Shown: positions 12,308 through 23,798 of the stretch, one piece after another
How the letters are laid out: each line of letters starts with the position of its first letter
Position numbering within the stretch: the first letter of the stretch is position 1
Assembly: GCF_905147045.1 (NCBI RefSeq)
Contig: NC_065910.1
Span: 1,550,001 to 1,614,000 of the forward strand
Direction of reading: 5' to 3'
Origin: Nymphalis io
Taxonomy: Eukaryota; Arthropoda; Insecta; Lepidoptera; Nymphalidae
Length of the DNA stretch: 64,000 nucleotides
The notes under the pieces: model-generated
Seen by the model: the letters and a program-made list of their open reading frames with translations, nothing else
What the model was told of the DNA's origin: nothing
Databases searched by the model: none
Made by a program: the position numbers and the translations under genes

Positions 12308-12470
12308 TCCTCCTGCCTGATATCAGTCAGAGCTGCCAGAAAAATGCACTCTCTATTCGCTCACTCTCATAACCCAATGAGCCGGCATTTGATACGACTA
12401 GAAAGAGTTCAGGCGTTGGACGAACGTCTTCATGTGTTTTCTGAGGCACGGGAGTAAGCAAACTACAACT
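12308..12470 (-). mobile_element. SINE-2 fragment
   Basis: Antisense middle: TGCACTCTCTATTCGCTCAC, CTCATAACCCAATG, AAGAGTTCAGGCG and CTGAGGCACGGGAGT. The tRNA-like head is not present. Confidence 0.6.
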
Positions 12471-12954
12471 TAGCTGCTATTAATAATTTTCAAACCTTGG
12501 TTTTTCTGTTAGAAAATTATTTACCCGATCCGAGATAAAGCCCAAGATCTGCGGCCTTGTAAGTTTGGTTAGCTTAACTTCGAGGCAGTTACTAAAAGAA
12601 TAATATTCATTGTCAAATAAAGAGCTTGTCGCTATTAATTAATTCTACTAACAAATATAAGCAGTTCCACATAACTTATATAAGCAGTTGGTCACCATTT
12701 AAAGGAAATTGAAATATGAATTGAACGTGTCATACTGTTTCAGGTAAATAAATCATAAATATTTATATGTAACACTTTACAGAATCCGTTACTTATTCAT
12801 ATATCTTAAAAGCTTTTACTTAAGCTGTTAGTATGTTCAAATCGAATCTTGCACTGAAATTGAATACAGTTCTACTAAGTCTGTTACTATTCTGAAAATT
12901 TTCACACAATTTTATTGGTATTGACAGTACAAAATAAATCACTACATATTATAA

Positions 12955-13240
12955 AGCAAAGCCACCCCACCGCGTCTGTTTGTCTGGCTGAACGTAAAAA
13001 AATACTGAACAAATTTTCATATAGTTTTAACCATGAGACGGAGTTATTCATAAGGAAGGTTTAAACATTTAGTATGAACTGGGTGAAATTTTATTGTTGA
13101 AAATGTCGGAAAAAATCATGCCGATTGGGAACTTTACTTGTGTGCGCCGCGTAATCCAATAGAGTTATATGTATTACGATATGGATGTTTTATGTAGATT
13201 ATTATGTTACCCGTGTGAAGCCAGGACGAGTAGCAAGTAG
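12955..13240 (-). repeat. ACTAGCT-type interspersed repeat, antisense
   Basis: Contains GTCGGAAAAAATCATGCCGA and TACCCGTGTGAAGCCAGGAC, the reverse complement of the family start (CCCGGCTTCGCACG) and core seen in sense at 18078. Its class is uncertain; such repeats are abundant in Lepidoptera. Confidence 0.55.
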
Positions 13241-13922
13241 TCAATAAATTGTATTCGTTCTAGTTATTGAATTAAACTTAAAAGTTAAAAGCTTATTTTC
13301 AAAATGGTTATTTTTAATTTAAAGTAACAGCAACATTCCGCCGGTTTTTCTTCACAGTGGTGCCGTAATTGATTTTGTTTTAAGCGAAACAGGATATCCT
13401 CCGCGGCTATTTCGACGTAATCATCAATAGTGACGGACTTAGATTATGTAGCCTTATCGATATCGTGTGTCGATGATCGATTCATGCAATTTTTTTTGAC
13501 TTTGCGTTAAGGAATGTATTTTTCGCAATCGGTTTTTAAAATAATATTTTTTTTTTTTAATAAATTGTAAAACTATGTATACTATGTATTACGCAAAGTC
13601 CTCCTCTCAACGAGGAGAGGAAGGTCCTCTTAACGCTAGACCTGGAGATTCTACCACGTGCTAGTGCTGGTAAGTACGAGTACAACTGCGACCTTTAAAT
13701 AAGATACCCATCTTCCATCCACTAAGCCATCTCGACTGAATTGAATTTTAAGCCTACCAATATTTTCTATTAAAGTATAAATTCTTATAACGTAAGTATA
13801 CACTCGCGTTTACCTACCCTTAAATTTAACAAACATGCTTAAAAACTTTCTACATTATAATTATTTTAATAAAATTGAAGTTAAAAGAAAAAATAAATAA
13901 GGTTGTAATTTACAGTACAGTA

Positions 13923-14226
13923 CAGTAACAGCCTGTAAATGTCCCACTGCTGGGATATAAGGCCTCTTCTCCCTTTTTAAGGAGAAGGTTTGGAGCTTAT
14001 GCCACCACGCTGCTCCAATGCGGGTTGTTGGAATACACATGTGGCAGAATTTCGATGAAATTAGACACATGCAGGTTTCCTCACGATGTTTTTCTTCACC
14101 GAAAAGCACGAGATGAATTATAAACAGAAATTAAGCACATGAAAATTCAGTGGTGCTTGCCCGGGCTTGAACGCACGTTCATCGGTTAAGATTCACGCGT
14201 TCTTACCACTGGGCCATCTCGACTAA
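13923..14226 (-). mobile_element. SINE-1, full length, antisense
   Basis: From AACAGCCTGTAAATGTCCCA to the head GTTCTTACCACTGGGCCATC. The B-box equivalent reads GGCTTGAACGCACG, mutated from GGTTTGAACCCACG. Confidence 0.85.
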
Positions 14227-14504
14227 AGGTTGTAATTTATTTCTATATTTTATGTCGATAAAAATACACCATAAACAAAATTAGACATCACTATTTAAAA
14301 ATACAAGAGCGACTTACAGGTAGACGGATGGCGTCGACTACTCCATTTTCATATTTTTATCTTTTTACTTTCATTCCATCAGTTTTACAGGATGCCTTAT
14401 AATCTCTGGCAAAGTAAATTATAATAGCATAACGCAGCAGAGTTAGTAGTGTAACAAAAATCGGACATAAAAAATATTATTTTATACGATTATTTTTATA
14501 ATAA

Positions 14505-14756
14505 ACTAGATGGACGGGCCACCTGATGGACGGACCACCACCCATAAACATCGGTGCCGTAAGAAATATTAACCATTCCTTGCATCAAATGCGCCACCAA
14601 CCAAGATGTTTTATCCCTTCAGCCTATAGTTACACTGGCTCACTCGCCCTTCCAACAGGAACTCATACTAAGTATGGCTGTTTAGCGGTAGAATATATGA
14701 TAAGTGGATGGTACCTGCCGAGACGGGCTTGCACAAAGCACTATCAAAGAAAAAGT
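14505..14756 (-). mobile_element. Repeat-4 copy
   Basis: Antisense, nearly complete: GGGCCACCTGATGGACGG, CGCCACCAACC, ACACTGGCTCACTCGCCC, GGTAGAATATATGA and GGCTTGCACAAAGC. Confidence 0.75.
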
Positions 14757-14759
14757 AGT

Positions 14760-15460
14760 TCATGTCTTAACTACTCAATCATAATAATAATAATAATCAT
14801 GAAATTTTTCATACAACTTGACAGACATACACTCCGTTCTCCTTTTTTCTATACCTTATTGGAACATCTTTTAATTCCTTCGAATAAAACTAAACACTAT
14901 ACGAATTAAAAAAATGGCAATATTCGTTCGTGAAAAATGCTCAATGTATCGATGTCTTGAATGAATTTAAAACTGTTCTTAATTATATATATATTTATGT
15001 TACAAATGAAAGTATTTAAAGAAAAATACATAATTTATAAGAGACACATTAAAAATTAAAATACATATAAACAAGTTTGGGATTCTAATGAGAATTCTAA
15101 TGAGTATTAGAACATACTCGCGACAGAAGGTTCCGCTCTATATCATAATTTAATGTGACATCAAATTTATCAAAGAATTTTACATTGCGAGTGTAACGAT
15201 GCGCACTTATATAATAATATTATACACTAAAACCTTCTCTGAAAAGCGCTGCTTCTGAATATTCTGGTCTTTGATGTTTTTAGAGTTTTTTCAGTTAGAC
15301 ATTTTAAAAAATCTTCTCATATTAATAATACTAGGATTTTCATTCAAATGCATTTCGATGAAAGTTATGTGATATCTGTATACACACTTTGAAAACATAA
15401 AATGTTAAACACTAACGACATTGCTTATAAACGTTGCCTAGCGACCGATCAGTTAAACAC
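14760..15460. other. No recognisable gene
   Basis: AT-rich sequence with no supported feature. Confidence 0.45.
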
Positions 15461-15464
15461 TTAA

Positions 15465-15712
15465 GGACCGGTTGGCGTGATTGGTAGCTCGCCTTTCACG
15501 CCGAAGGTTGTGGGTTTGATTCCTACCCAGAACTGACATTTGTGAGCATGAATAAGTCTGTTTGTCCTGAGTCTGGGTGTAATTATCTATTTAAGTATGT
15601 ATTTACAAAAAAAAAGTAGTATATAAGTTGTCTGGTTTCCATAGTACAAGCTCTGCTTAGTTTGGGACCAGATGGCCGTGAGTGAATAATGTCCCAGGAT
15701 ATTATTATTACT
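15465..15712 (+). mobile_element. SINE-3, sense copy
   Basis: tRNA-like head GACCGGTTGGCGTGATTGGT (A-box-like), GGTTTGATTCCTACC (B-box-like), then CTGTTTGTCCTGAGTCTGGG, TTTCCATAGTACAAGCTCTG and CCAGATGGCCGTGAGTG, with a TATTATTATTA tail. Three antisense copies lie in or next to gene B. Confidence 0.82.
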
Positions 15713-15735
15713 GATATATATATATATTTCTATCA

Positions 15736-15785
15736 TTATTGATTTGACATTCGAAAGAAGAAGACACCGCATTGTTTAAGTAATC
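15736..15785 (+). repeat. Short conserved motif repeat (TTTGACATTCGAAAG)
   Basis: TTTGACATTCGAAAGAAGAA followed by GACA also occurs at 31438 (+), 18915 (-) and, shortened, 19020 (-). See findings. Confidence 0.55.
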
Positions 15786-15789
15786 ATGT

Positions 15790-18070
15790 GCAAAATAATT
15801 ATTGTAATTGTAATGATTATAAGTAATTGTGAATATAAATGTACCTTACCAAGTTACGTTATGTATTTTAAAATGACCGTTTTATAACAAGATGCATACA
15901 AGTTGTCGATTGAAAAATTGAGTTTTCCCAGAGGCACGTACGTTGTTTTCAATTCTATATGGACTTACTGCACGGCATGAACTTGTGTCGCAAATTTTAA
16001 AGACGGTTCTACACAATGTAACATCGAATTGAATATAAAAGTAAATAACTAAGTATTAAGCTATATTATAAAGAATAAGGCAACGTTAATAAGAAAAAAA
16101 AATAAAGTAAAACATTAAAAAAATCGGTGTATTAATTTCATTAATTTGATAGCAATTCTATATCCATAAGTATTACACGTGTACGAGTTGCACTCACTCA
16201 TTTTTTATTTATATATTTTATTACGTATTTATTTCTAGTTTAGCTTATATTAAACTTACGTTCCCAAATAATTACAATTAAAAAAATGAGAAGGCATTTA
16301 CGACCTTTTCAAACCGATCAAATATTATATTCCTCAAATATCTTATCGTGTAGAACCTTCATTTATAGCATCACTATTCCAGTATTTGTAACATTGGATT
16401 TGTTTAGGAAATACTAGTAACATTCACAATTCCACAGTCAATCGAAGCAACGTTAGAACGTACAATATAACTTTTGTTCCAGCCACAATATCTATACGTT
16501 GAAATATTCCAATTCGAAATCGAGTTCATAAAATCGTTCACCCGAAAAGGCCTGGAAAATCGACAATTTTAAAAAGAATCCACGAAGTCTTTTGTTGTGA
16601 AATATTAATATAGGATTCATAAAAACAAAAACCGTATAGCAATAATTAACATAATTAAAAGGAGTAAGGAATTGATCCAGAAAATTAATCAATTATGGTG
16701 GTTTTTGGAAATTATTTAGCATCAAAATCAAAATGTTTGTATAATAACGAAGAACTTACTTATTGATTGTCGAAAGTCTTAAGAAGAACCGGCGAAAGAA
16801 ACTCAGCGAGATTGTATATACTACTACTACGGAAAAATATTTATGATTAAATATTTACTAGCATACATATAGTTAAATATAACACAAATAACTTTGTTTT
16901 TTTTTTATTATTTTAAAAATGTAATTATCGAATGAATTATCATTCGATAATTAAATTTTTTGTAGACAAAATGATAAGTTGTGTTTGTCCAGAGAATTTA
17001 ATCTAGAGACAGCAAACGGTTCAACATCGTTAGCGTGAACTGTCTATAGAGCTTTCAGCCACTAATGACAGAGCCAGGGATGGCGCTGATTGATTGTTTA
17101 ACAATTAACGCAGGCGAAAACTAACTAAAATATATACATTATTTTTGAAGCAAAACAAAAGCGATTTGCATCGATTAGAATACCTATTTATTTGAAAGAA
17201 AAATACAAAGTCAAATATTCAAAATTAAAAAGCGCTTTTTGTTTTATTTTCAGACGAAATAAGTCCAATTCGCTGCTATTGACACGTAAACTCATTGAGT
17301 TTTTTTTTGGTTTGGTTTCGTTATACTTGTGTCTCTTTTCAGATCCTATACATATCTATGTATAATCATGTATAAACAGTATGCGGTTTTACATTTAAAT
17401 GTTGTTTAGGAGGTGAATGTATAATATTCTACCGCTAATCAGCGGTACTTAGTGCTCACTTACAAAGTACTTAGTAACTGCAGGCACAAGTCTTAGTTCC
17501 TAAGTCTACTGGCGCATTGGCAATGGTTAAAATTTTTTAGTGTCAATGTCTATGGGTTGTGTGAAAAATTAAATAATTTTGTGCATATTGTTTAAATAAT
17601 CAGAATTGGTATCACAGCGCATCGGAACTGATGCTTAAACAAAGTGAGTACAATGGCATCAATGCAAATGGGCTGAGACAAGCCAAAAAAATTAATGAAT
17701 TATTAGACACCATTGTGATGCAAATTCAAATACCAGGACTGAAGACATGCTAATTGCAGACATCTAACTATTTAACTATTATTATTATTTCACTTGGAGA
17801 ATCGGAATAAAATAACTTTTATATCAACGTTTGTATATGTAATACTATGAATGGTAAAGTTCATTCTGCACAACCCTTTCGACTTTCTACATTTAGCCAG
17901 TGACAGTTTGGAAAACACTCACGATAGGCTGCTCGCTGCCCGCGTTGTTAGAAAACTCTTTTACTCAACTAATATCGCGTTAATATGGTGCGTGAAAAAT
18001 TGCAACGATTGAATTTATTACCTGTAAAAGAATACTTTTTTCACAAGGAAACGACTGCGTCGTTTAATTT
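15790..18070. other. No recognisable gene; AT-rich
   Basis: Contains a 14-bp perfect hairpin at 16922-16953 and a Repeat-4 scrap near 17505-17570 (CTGGCGCATTGGCAATGG, GTCAATGTCTATGGG). Otherwise I see nothing. Confidence 0.45.
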
Positions 18071-18077
18071 TATGACG

Positions 18078-18400
18078 TACTAGCTCCCGGCTTCGCACGT
18101 GTAAAATATACAACATTTATATCGTAATACATATAACTCAATTTTTTAACGCGTCGCACGCAGGTAAAGTTGGCGGTGGCATGATTTTTTCCGACATTTT
18201 CAAAAGCATTCATATATCAGCCACTTTACGAAAAATGAATTATACACTTAAATCTTCCTCAAGAATCACTCCGTATATTGATGATAACCGTATGAAAATC
18301 CGTTTGGTAGGTTTTAAGTTTATCTCATTCAGACAGACAGACATACGCTGTTTTATAATATGTCATCATAAAATTAAATTATTTTTCTTGAAAGGAATAG
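18078..18400 (+). repeat. ACTAGCT-type interspersed repeat, sense
   Basis: Starts ACTAGCTCCCGGCTTCGCAC and contains GGCATGATTTTTTCCGACAT and CAGACAGACAGACATACGC. Same family as the antisense copy at 12955. Confidence 0.6.
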
Positions 18401-18909
18401 ATCACATATATATATATATATATTCACTTTCAGCAATTTTGGTTGTCAGCTTGTCTCGGACCCGACTGTATGGATATCAACTATTCACTAAATAATCTAT
18501 CCTAAAACATTAATTTCAATTACGGTGTTCCAGTTTGAGGGATAAGTAAGCCAGTGTATTGCTGGCACAAATGTCAACCGGTAAAATCCTAATAGGAGTA
18601 AAGGAATAGCTTCTATTCCTTGCAGTGTCAATATAGAGAAACAAACATATCCACATTATATCAAACGACATATGTGCGCCTCTCCAATAAAATAAAGAAG
18701 CAAAAAATATTAATTAAAAATTATTTGAACACGATTGTGATTGCACGAATGTTAATTAACACTAGCCTGGCGTGAAATATTTATTCAATATACCTGATCA
18801 AGATTTTTTTTTTTGTTTTTTTTTTTGTATTGCTGCAAAGGACTGTTATATAAAAAATAACACCCATTCTTATAAACCTTATTTAGCGAATTATTAGTTT
18901 AACAATTTC

Positions 18910-19050
18910 TCTTCTGTGTCTTCTTCTTTCGAGTGTCAAATCAATAATGACAGAAAGAGGCAAATCAGGGTCTTAGTTATATACTTTTTATAGCGGGTAA
19001 TTAGCTAAACAATTATATGTTTTCTTTCGAATGTCAAATTTTTAATGACG
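18910..19050 (-). repeat. Two antisense copies of the TTTGACATTCGAAAG motif repeat
   Basis: TCTTCTTCTTTCGAGTGTCA at 18920 and TTTTCTTTCGAATGTCAAAT at 19018, each beside an ATTATTAGTTTAACAATT-like or TAATTAGCTAAACAATT flank. They look like a local duplication of the motif with its neighbourhood. Confidence 0.5.
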
Positions 19051-19375
19051 TGAAAAAAAGCAGGTGTTTAACTAAACAGCCGCTATATAACGTTTATAAG
19101 CAAGGCCGTAAGGCTATGCAGCGAAATATTTTCATCAGAATGAATGAGATATTCTCATTTAGAATGCTAAGAATATTAAAATATATTAAAAAGGAACTTT
19201 TCGTAGCGCTATCTGTGAAAACTTATTTCTTTACAAACCAAGCGCACTCGATGACTGAGTACGTTATCTTACATCTGAAACGTGCCGCGACGACGCCACG
19301 AGATCAGATAAATACGCGACCTCTTAACCGATAAACTAGTTAAAGATTAAAGAAAAATGTATCGTCATTATTAAA

Positions 19376-19672
19376 CCGAGATGGCCCAGTGGTAAGAGAG
19401 CGTGAATCTTAACCGATGATCGTGGGTTCAAACCCGGGCAAACACCACTGAATTTTCATGTGCTTAATTTGTGATTATAATTCATCTCCTGCTATACGGT
19501 GAAGGAAAATCGTGAGGAAACCTGCATGTGTCTAATTTCATTGAAATTCTGCTACATGTGTATTCCACCAACACGCATTGGAGCAGCGTGGTGAAATAAG
19601 CTCCATACCTTCTCCTAAAAAGGGGAGAGGAGGCCTTAGCCCAGCAGTGGGACATTCACTGGCTGTTACTGT
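19376..19672 (+). mobile_element. SINE-1, full length
   Basis: Head CCGAGATGGCCCAGTGGTAA, B box GGTTCAAACCCGGGC, intact body and 3' end GGCTGTTACTG. One of the best-preserved copies. Confidence 0.88.
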
Positions 19673-19854
19673 ACATTATTAAACTATCATCGTATCAACG
19701 AGATGAGTTTTCAATGAGTGCAGAGGATATGTCCACAATCAAATTTCACGCTTCTTATCAATAGTAGTATTCTGACCTGGAAAATCTGATTAATTCTGTC
19801 ATGAATTGTGTATACTGTAGTGCGAAGATCAAAGCGTACAGACTTTTTTTTTAT

Positions 19855-21680
19855 GCGCCGGGATGGCAAATGACTCTACTCCACCTGATGGTAAGCGGTA
19901 GTAGAGTCCAAACGCGATGACAGCCAGTACAGTCGGGAAGAATGTTCTGTACTAGCCGTCCCCGCCGTCCCCGTCGTTTGAAGGAACCCGGGTTGTAAGA
20001 GGAGGGGAACACGTGAGCTGGTAAGGAATTCCATTTTTGGAAGTGCGACAAAGAAAGGAGTTGCCAAATTTCTTTGTGCGCGATGGAATTGATGTCACAG
20101 TTAGGTGGTGACATCGAGAACCAGCTCGCGTGGACTTAAGAAGGAAGGGGGAAGCAGGAATTAGAGAGAATAATTCCTCAGAGCACTCGCCGTGATACAG
20201 TCGATAGAAAGCGCTCAGTGCTGCTATCTCGCGACGCAATTGTAAAGGTTCAAGGGTGTTTGTGACCTTTACGTCACCAATAATGCGTACTGAACGTCGC
20301 TGCAACCGATCCAAGGCCTCCAGTAGGTACTTAGCGGAGCCATCCCAAAGGTGCGAGCAATATTCAACGCAAGACCGTACATGTGTTTTGTATAACAGGC
20401 ACAGTTGTTGTGGCGTGAAAAAACGCTGCACTTTGTTCAGAACTCCGAGTTTCCGTGAAGCTGTTTTTATAATAGCCTTGATGTAATCCCTTGGACTAAG
20501 GTCGCAGCGAACGTCCATCCCCAGCATGGCAATTTTGCTTTGTATCATCAGCGGTGTGCCACAGAGGGAGGGATGAGGGTAAAATGGTGACTTTTTCGCT
20601 GTGAGAGCGCATACCTGTGTTTTCTTGGCATTAAACTCAACAAGATTATCAGAACCCCATTTGGCGACTAGCTCTAACGTCCTATCGAGTTCAATGACAA
20701 GATTCTCCCGCCTCTCCTCAGTTTCCGTCCACCCAGCCACTGCGCGTCCGTGGTACCCACCATGCACTGTACTATCATCTGCATAGCAATGTATGTTCTC
20801 AAGAGAGAGCATATCATTGATATGCAAAAGAAAAGAGTGTGGAAGATAGCACAGATCCCTGGGGGACCCCAGCATTCACTACATAGAATTGTGAAGCGCA
20901 ACCATCTACTAAAACACGAAGGCTACGCTTGTGTAAGAAGCTGGCAATCCAGGTGCATAGCTGAGCAGGCAGACCATAGGCCGGTAGCTTGGAGAGAAGA
21001 CTTCTGTGCCAGACCCTGTCGAAAGCCTTGGAGATATCGAGGCTGACAGCCAACGATTCTCCATGCTTGTCGATAGCTTCACCCCAGAGGTGTGTTACGT
21101 ACGCTAGAAGATCACCTGTGGACCGTTTTGGTCGAAACCCGTACTGACGATCATTAATTAGACAGTGATCTTCTAGGTAATGGATCAGTTGGTTGTTTAG
21201 AATCCGTTCCATCACCTTACAAAGTACTGAGGTGATAGCTATTGGTCGATAATTTGCCGGGTCAGACCGATCCCCTTTTTTGGGAACCGCTTGCACATTA
21301 GCTCTTCTCCAAGCCTCCGGCACACATCCCGAAGAGAGAGAAAGTTGGAACAGGCGCGTTAACACAGGAGACAGCTCCGCCGCGTACTTCTTCAGCACTA
21401 TGGCTGGTATTCCATCGGGACCGCTAGCTTTCCGTATATCAAGTGATTGCAGCTCCGCACGCACATCACTGGCAACGTGTGGCTTCATGAAGGTATTGTT
21501 GGTGGCAGCGCACTACAATCATCGATCACAGGCTTTCTCCTGCGGACTGTGAGCTAGCGATCCGTCCGGATTTCTGAGCGGTGGCAGCGAACGTTGGCAG
21601 AAATTGTTTTGCACAGACTTGGTCAGACGCCAGAAGCTACGGACTGCACGGAAGCTAAGACTGCAGGCGATTAGACTTCC
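19855..21680 (-). mobile_element. CR1/Jockey-like LINE, reverse-transcriptase half, frameshifted
   Basis: Antisense. From about 21680 the frame reads the pre-RT segment (FWRLTKSV, LPPLRNPDGSLAHS); it shifts frame near 21500, then reads RT palm motifs: SGPDGIPAIVLKK, VQAVPKKGDRSDPANYRPIA, YGFRPKRSTGDLL, SLDISKAFDRVWH and GVPQGSVLSSTLF. A second frameshift near 20825 precedes CYADDSTVHGGYH, so the catalytic YADD is kept. The C-terminal part (EYCSHLWDGSAKYLLEALDR) continues to about 20060, where a further shift breaks the WNSLPAHVFPSSYNPGSF motif. The 3' end at 19855 (CACCTGATGGTAAGCGG in antisense) matches the short copies at 7.0-7.4 and 63.4-63.6 kb. No 5' ORF1 or endonuclease is present. Confidence 0.9.
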
Positions 21681-21934
21681 AATTGTATTTGAAGCTTCAT
21701 AAATGATTTCTTGATCCGGTCGTGTCCGTTTTGATTGGTGCCACGTTGATAAATGATAAGTAAATGAATTAGCACCAATCCCGTATTCAAGAATAGAGAT
21801 AGCAAATTTTATAAAAACCTCCATGAAAGATACTACTATTCGGTCAAGCAAAGTCTATCTATTTCAAACTTATATACATTAGATATGTATATGTATATAA
21901 TATAGGTATTTAATATATGTGTATATGTATTGAC

Positions 21935-22295
21935 TGCCTCGTTGGTCTAGTGGCTTGATGCATGGCCGCAGACCCGGAGGTCCTGGGTTCAATTTCCAGG
22001 TCGAGCTAATAAAAAGTTATTGGGTTTTTTCAAAAAATTCTCAATAGCAGCCCGGAGTCTGGAAGTTGGAAGTGTGTACACTCCCGTGCCTCGGAAAGCA
22101 CGTAAAGTCGTTGTTCCTGCGCCTGAACTCTTTCCGGTCGTGTCGGATTGCCGTCCCATCGGATTATGAGAGTTAGGGAATAGAGAGTGCACCTGTGTTT
22201 GCGCACACACTTGTGCACTATAATATCTTCTGGGTAGTTGGCAAATCTCTCTTGAGATTGGCCGCTGTGACCGAAATCGGTCTGGAGGACAATAT

Positions 22296-22296
<1 letters not shown>
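21935..22296 (+). mobile_element. SINE-2, most complete copy
   Basis: Head TGCCTCGTTGGTCTAGTGGC, B box GGTTCAATTTCCAGG, body with GGAAGTTGGAAGTGTGTACA, CTCTTTCCGGTCGTGTCGG, TTTGCGCACACACTTGTGC and CTTGAGATTGGCCGCTGTG, ending just before the long TA array. Confidence 0.85.
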
Positions 22297-22359
<63 letters not shown>

Positions 22360-22365
22360 TATATA
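22296..22365. repeat. (TA)n microsatellite
   Basis: About 60 bp of nearly pure TA directly after the SINE-2 tail. Confidence 0.95.
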
Positions 22366-22368
22366 CAG

Positions 22369-22664
22369 TAACAGCCTGTTAATGTCCCACTGCTGGGCTA
22401 AGGCCTCCTCTCCCTTTTGAGGAGAAGGTTTGGAGCTTATTCCACCACGCTGCTCCAATGCGGGTTGGTAGAATACACATGTGGCAGAATTTCAATGAAA
22501 TTAGACACATGCAGGTTTCCTCACGATGTTTTCCTTCACCGTTAAGCACGAGATGAATTATAAACACAAATTAAGCACATGAAAATTCAGTGGTGCTTGC
22601 CCGGGTTTGAACCCACGATCATCGGTTAAGATTCACGCGTTCTTACCACTAGACCATCTCGGCT
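22369..22664 (-). mobile_element. SINE-1, full length, antisense, inside TA arrays
   Basis: ACAGCCTGTTAATGTCCCAC through to ACCACTAGACCATCTCGGC. B box equivalent GGTTTGAACCCACGATC. Flanked on both sides by long TA runs. Confidence 0.88.
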
Positions 22665-22665
22665 T

Positions 22666-22709
22666 ATTATAATATATATATATATATATATATAATATAT
22701 ATATAATAT

Positions 22710-22760
<51 letters not shown>

Positions 22761-22765
22761 ATATT
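22666..22765. repeat. (TA)n microsatellite with AATAT interruptions
   Basis: About 95 bp of TA repeats broken by TAATATA units, running into the RTE fragment. Confidence 0.95.
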
Positions 22766-22784
22766 GTAGACATATTATATAGTA

Positions 22785-23205
22785 TACGGTGCCGAAAGGT
22801 GGACTCTAACTGCGGGACTAGTCCACAAATTCAAAGTCGCTCAGCGTGCTATGGAGCGAGCTAATCTCGAAGTATCTTTGAAGGATAAGATCAGAAATGA
22901 GATTATCCGGAAAAGAACCGGAGTCACTGACATAGCTTGCAAAATAGCAGTCTGAAGTGGCAGTGGGCTGGTCACGTATGTCGTAGGACCGATGGCCGTT
23001 GGAGCAGACGAGTCCTAGAGTGGAGACCGCAAATCGGCAAGCGCAGCGTATGGCGCCCTCCAGCCAGGTGGACCGACGACCTTAAGAAGGTGGCGGGCAC
23101 CAACTGGATGCGGAAGGCGGAGGACAGGGAGCTTTGGCACACCTTGGGAGAGGCCTATGTTCAACAGTGGACAACGATTGGCTGTTGATTGATTGATTGA
23201 TATAG
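22785..23205 (+). mobile_element. RTE-type LINE, 3'-only copy
   Basis: Begins at YGAERWTLTAGLVHKFK, the same point in the ORF as the post-RT block at 9.77 kb, and continues to GEAYVQQWTTIGC and (TGAT)n. A one-base deletion near 22945 shifts the frame. It is about 95% identical by eye to the 9.8-10.2 kb copy. Confidence 0.88.
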
Positions 23206-23798
23206 TATATTGTTGCGATTCAAAGGGGAAATGCTGCTAGCATTCTTGCCATGCGGTCATAATTTGTATATTACATATTTTTAATTATATATAATTAAAC
23301 CTTTAAGGTAAATGATTAAATATAATAAATAAGTGTGATCTTTGATATAATATATATGCTGTATTCGTACGAAGTGGGGCGTCGCAAGTATCTCATAAAC
23401 GAATATTGTTGGATGATTTATTTAAATTAAAAATATTTAACATTTTGTTCGTAAATAACATTCCAATCGTTCATTGATTAACAAATACCAGTTTGTTTAC
23501 AAATATTTGATAAAATTTACCGCGATGATTTATATACAAGGAATGCTTAAAATATCAAACATATGTATATCTATATTTACTCACAGCATGAAACAATTGA
23601 TATCGTCTTATAAATCAAATAAGTCACTTTGTGATTACGTTTTTTCAGCTAAATTTAAATTCTCGTTTTGAATTAATATAAATCTTTAAAATAACAATAA
23701 AAAAATTTTTTGTACATGAATTTTAATTGTACATGAATATTTATTTACTATTGTGATAATATTTTTAATAATCGGCTTTAAACAAAATATAAAAGAGA
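23206..23798. other. Upstream region of gene A
   Basis: Extremely AT-rich. No promoter element can be called with confidence. A 40-bp stretch at 23225-23262 resembles the first-exon region at 36725-36760. Confidence 0.4.

Noticed and set aside
19376..19450. tRNA-like sequence with A and B boxes
   Set aside because: It is the head of a dispersed SINE with a 220-bp body. No cloverleaf with acceptor-stem pairing forms, and the same sequence recurs many times.
22296..22765. Long TA arrays as a centromeric or replication-origin signal
   Set aside because: Simple microsatellites beside retroposon tails explain them, and Lepidoptera have holocentric chromosomes.
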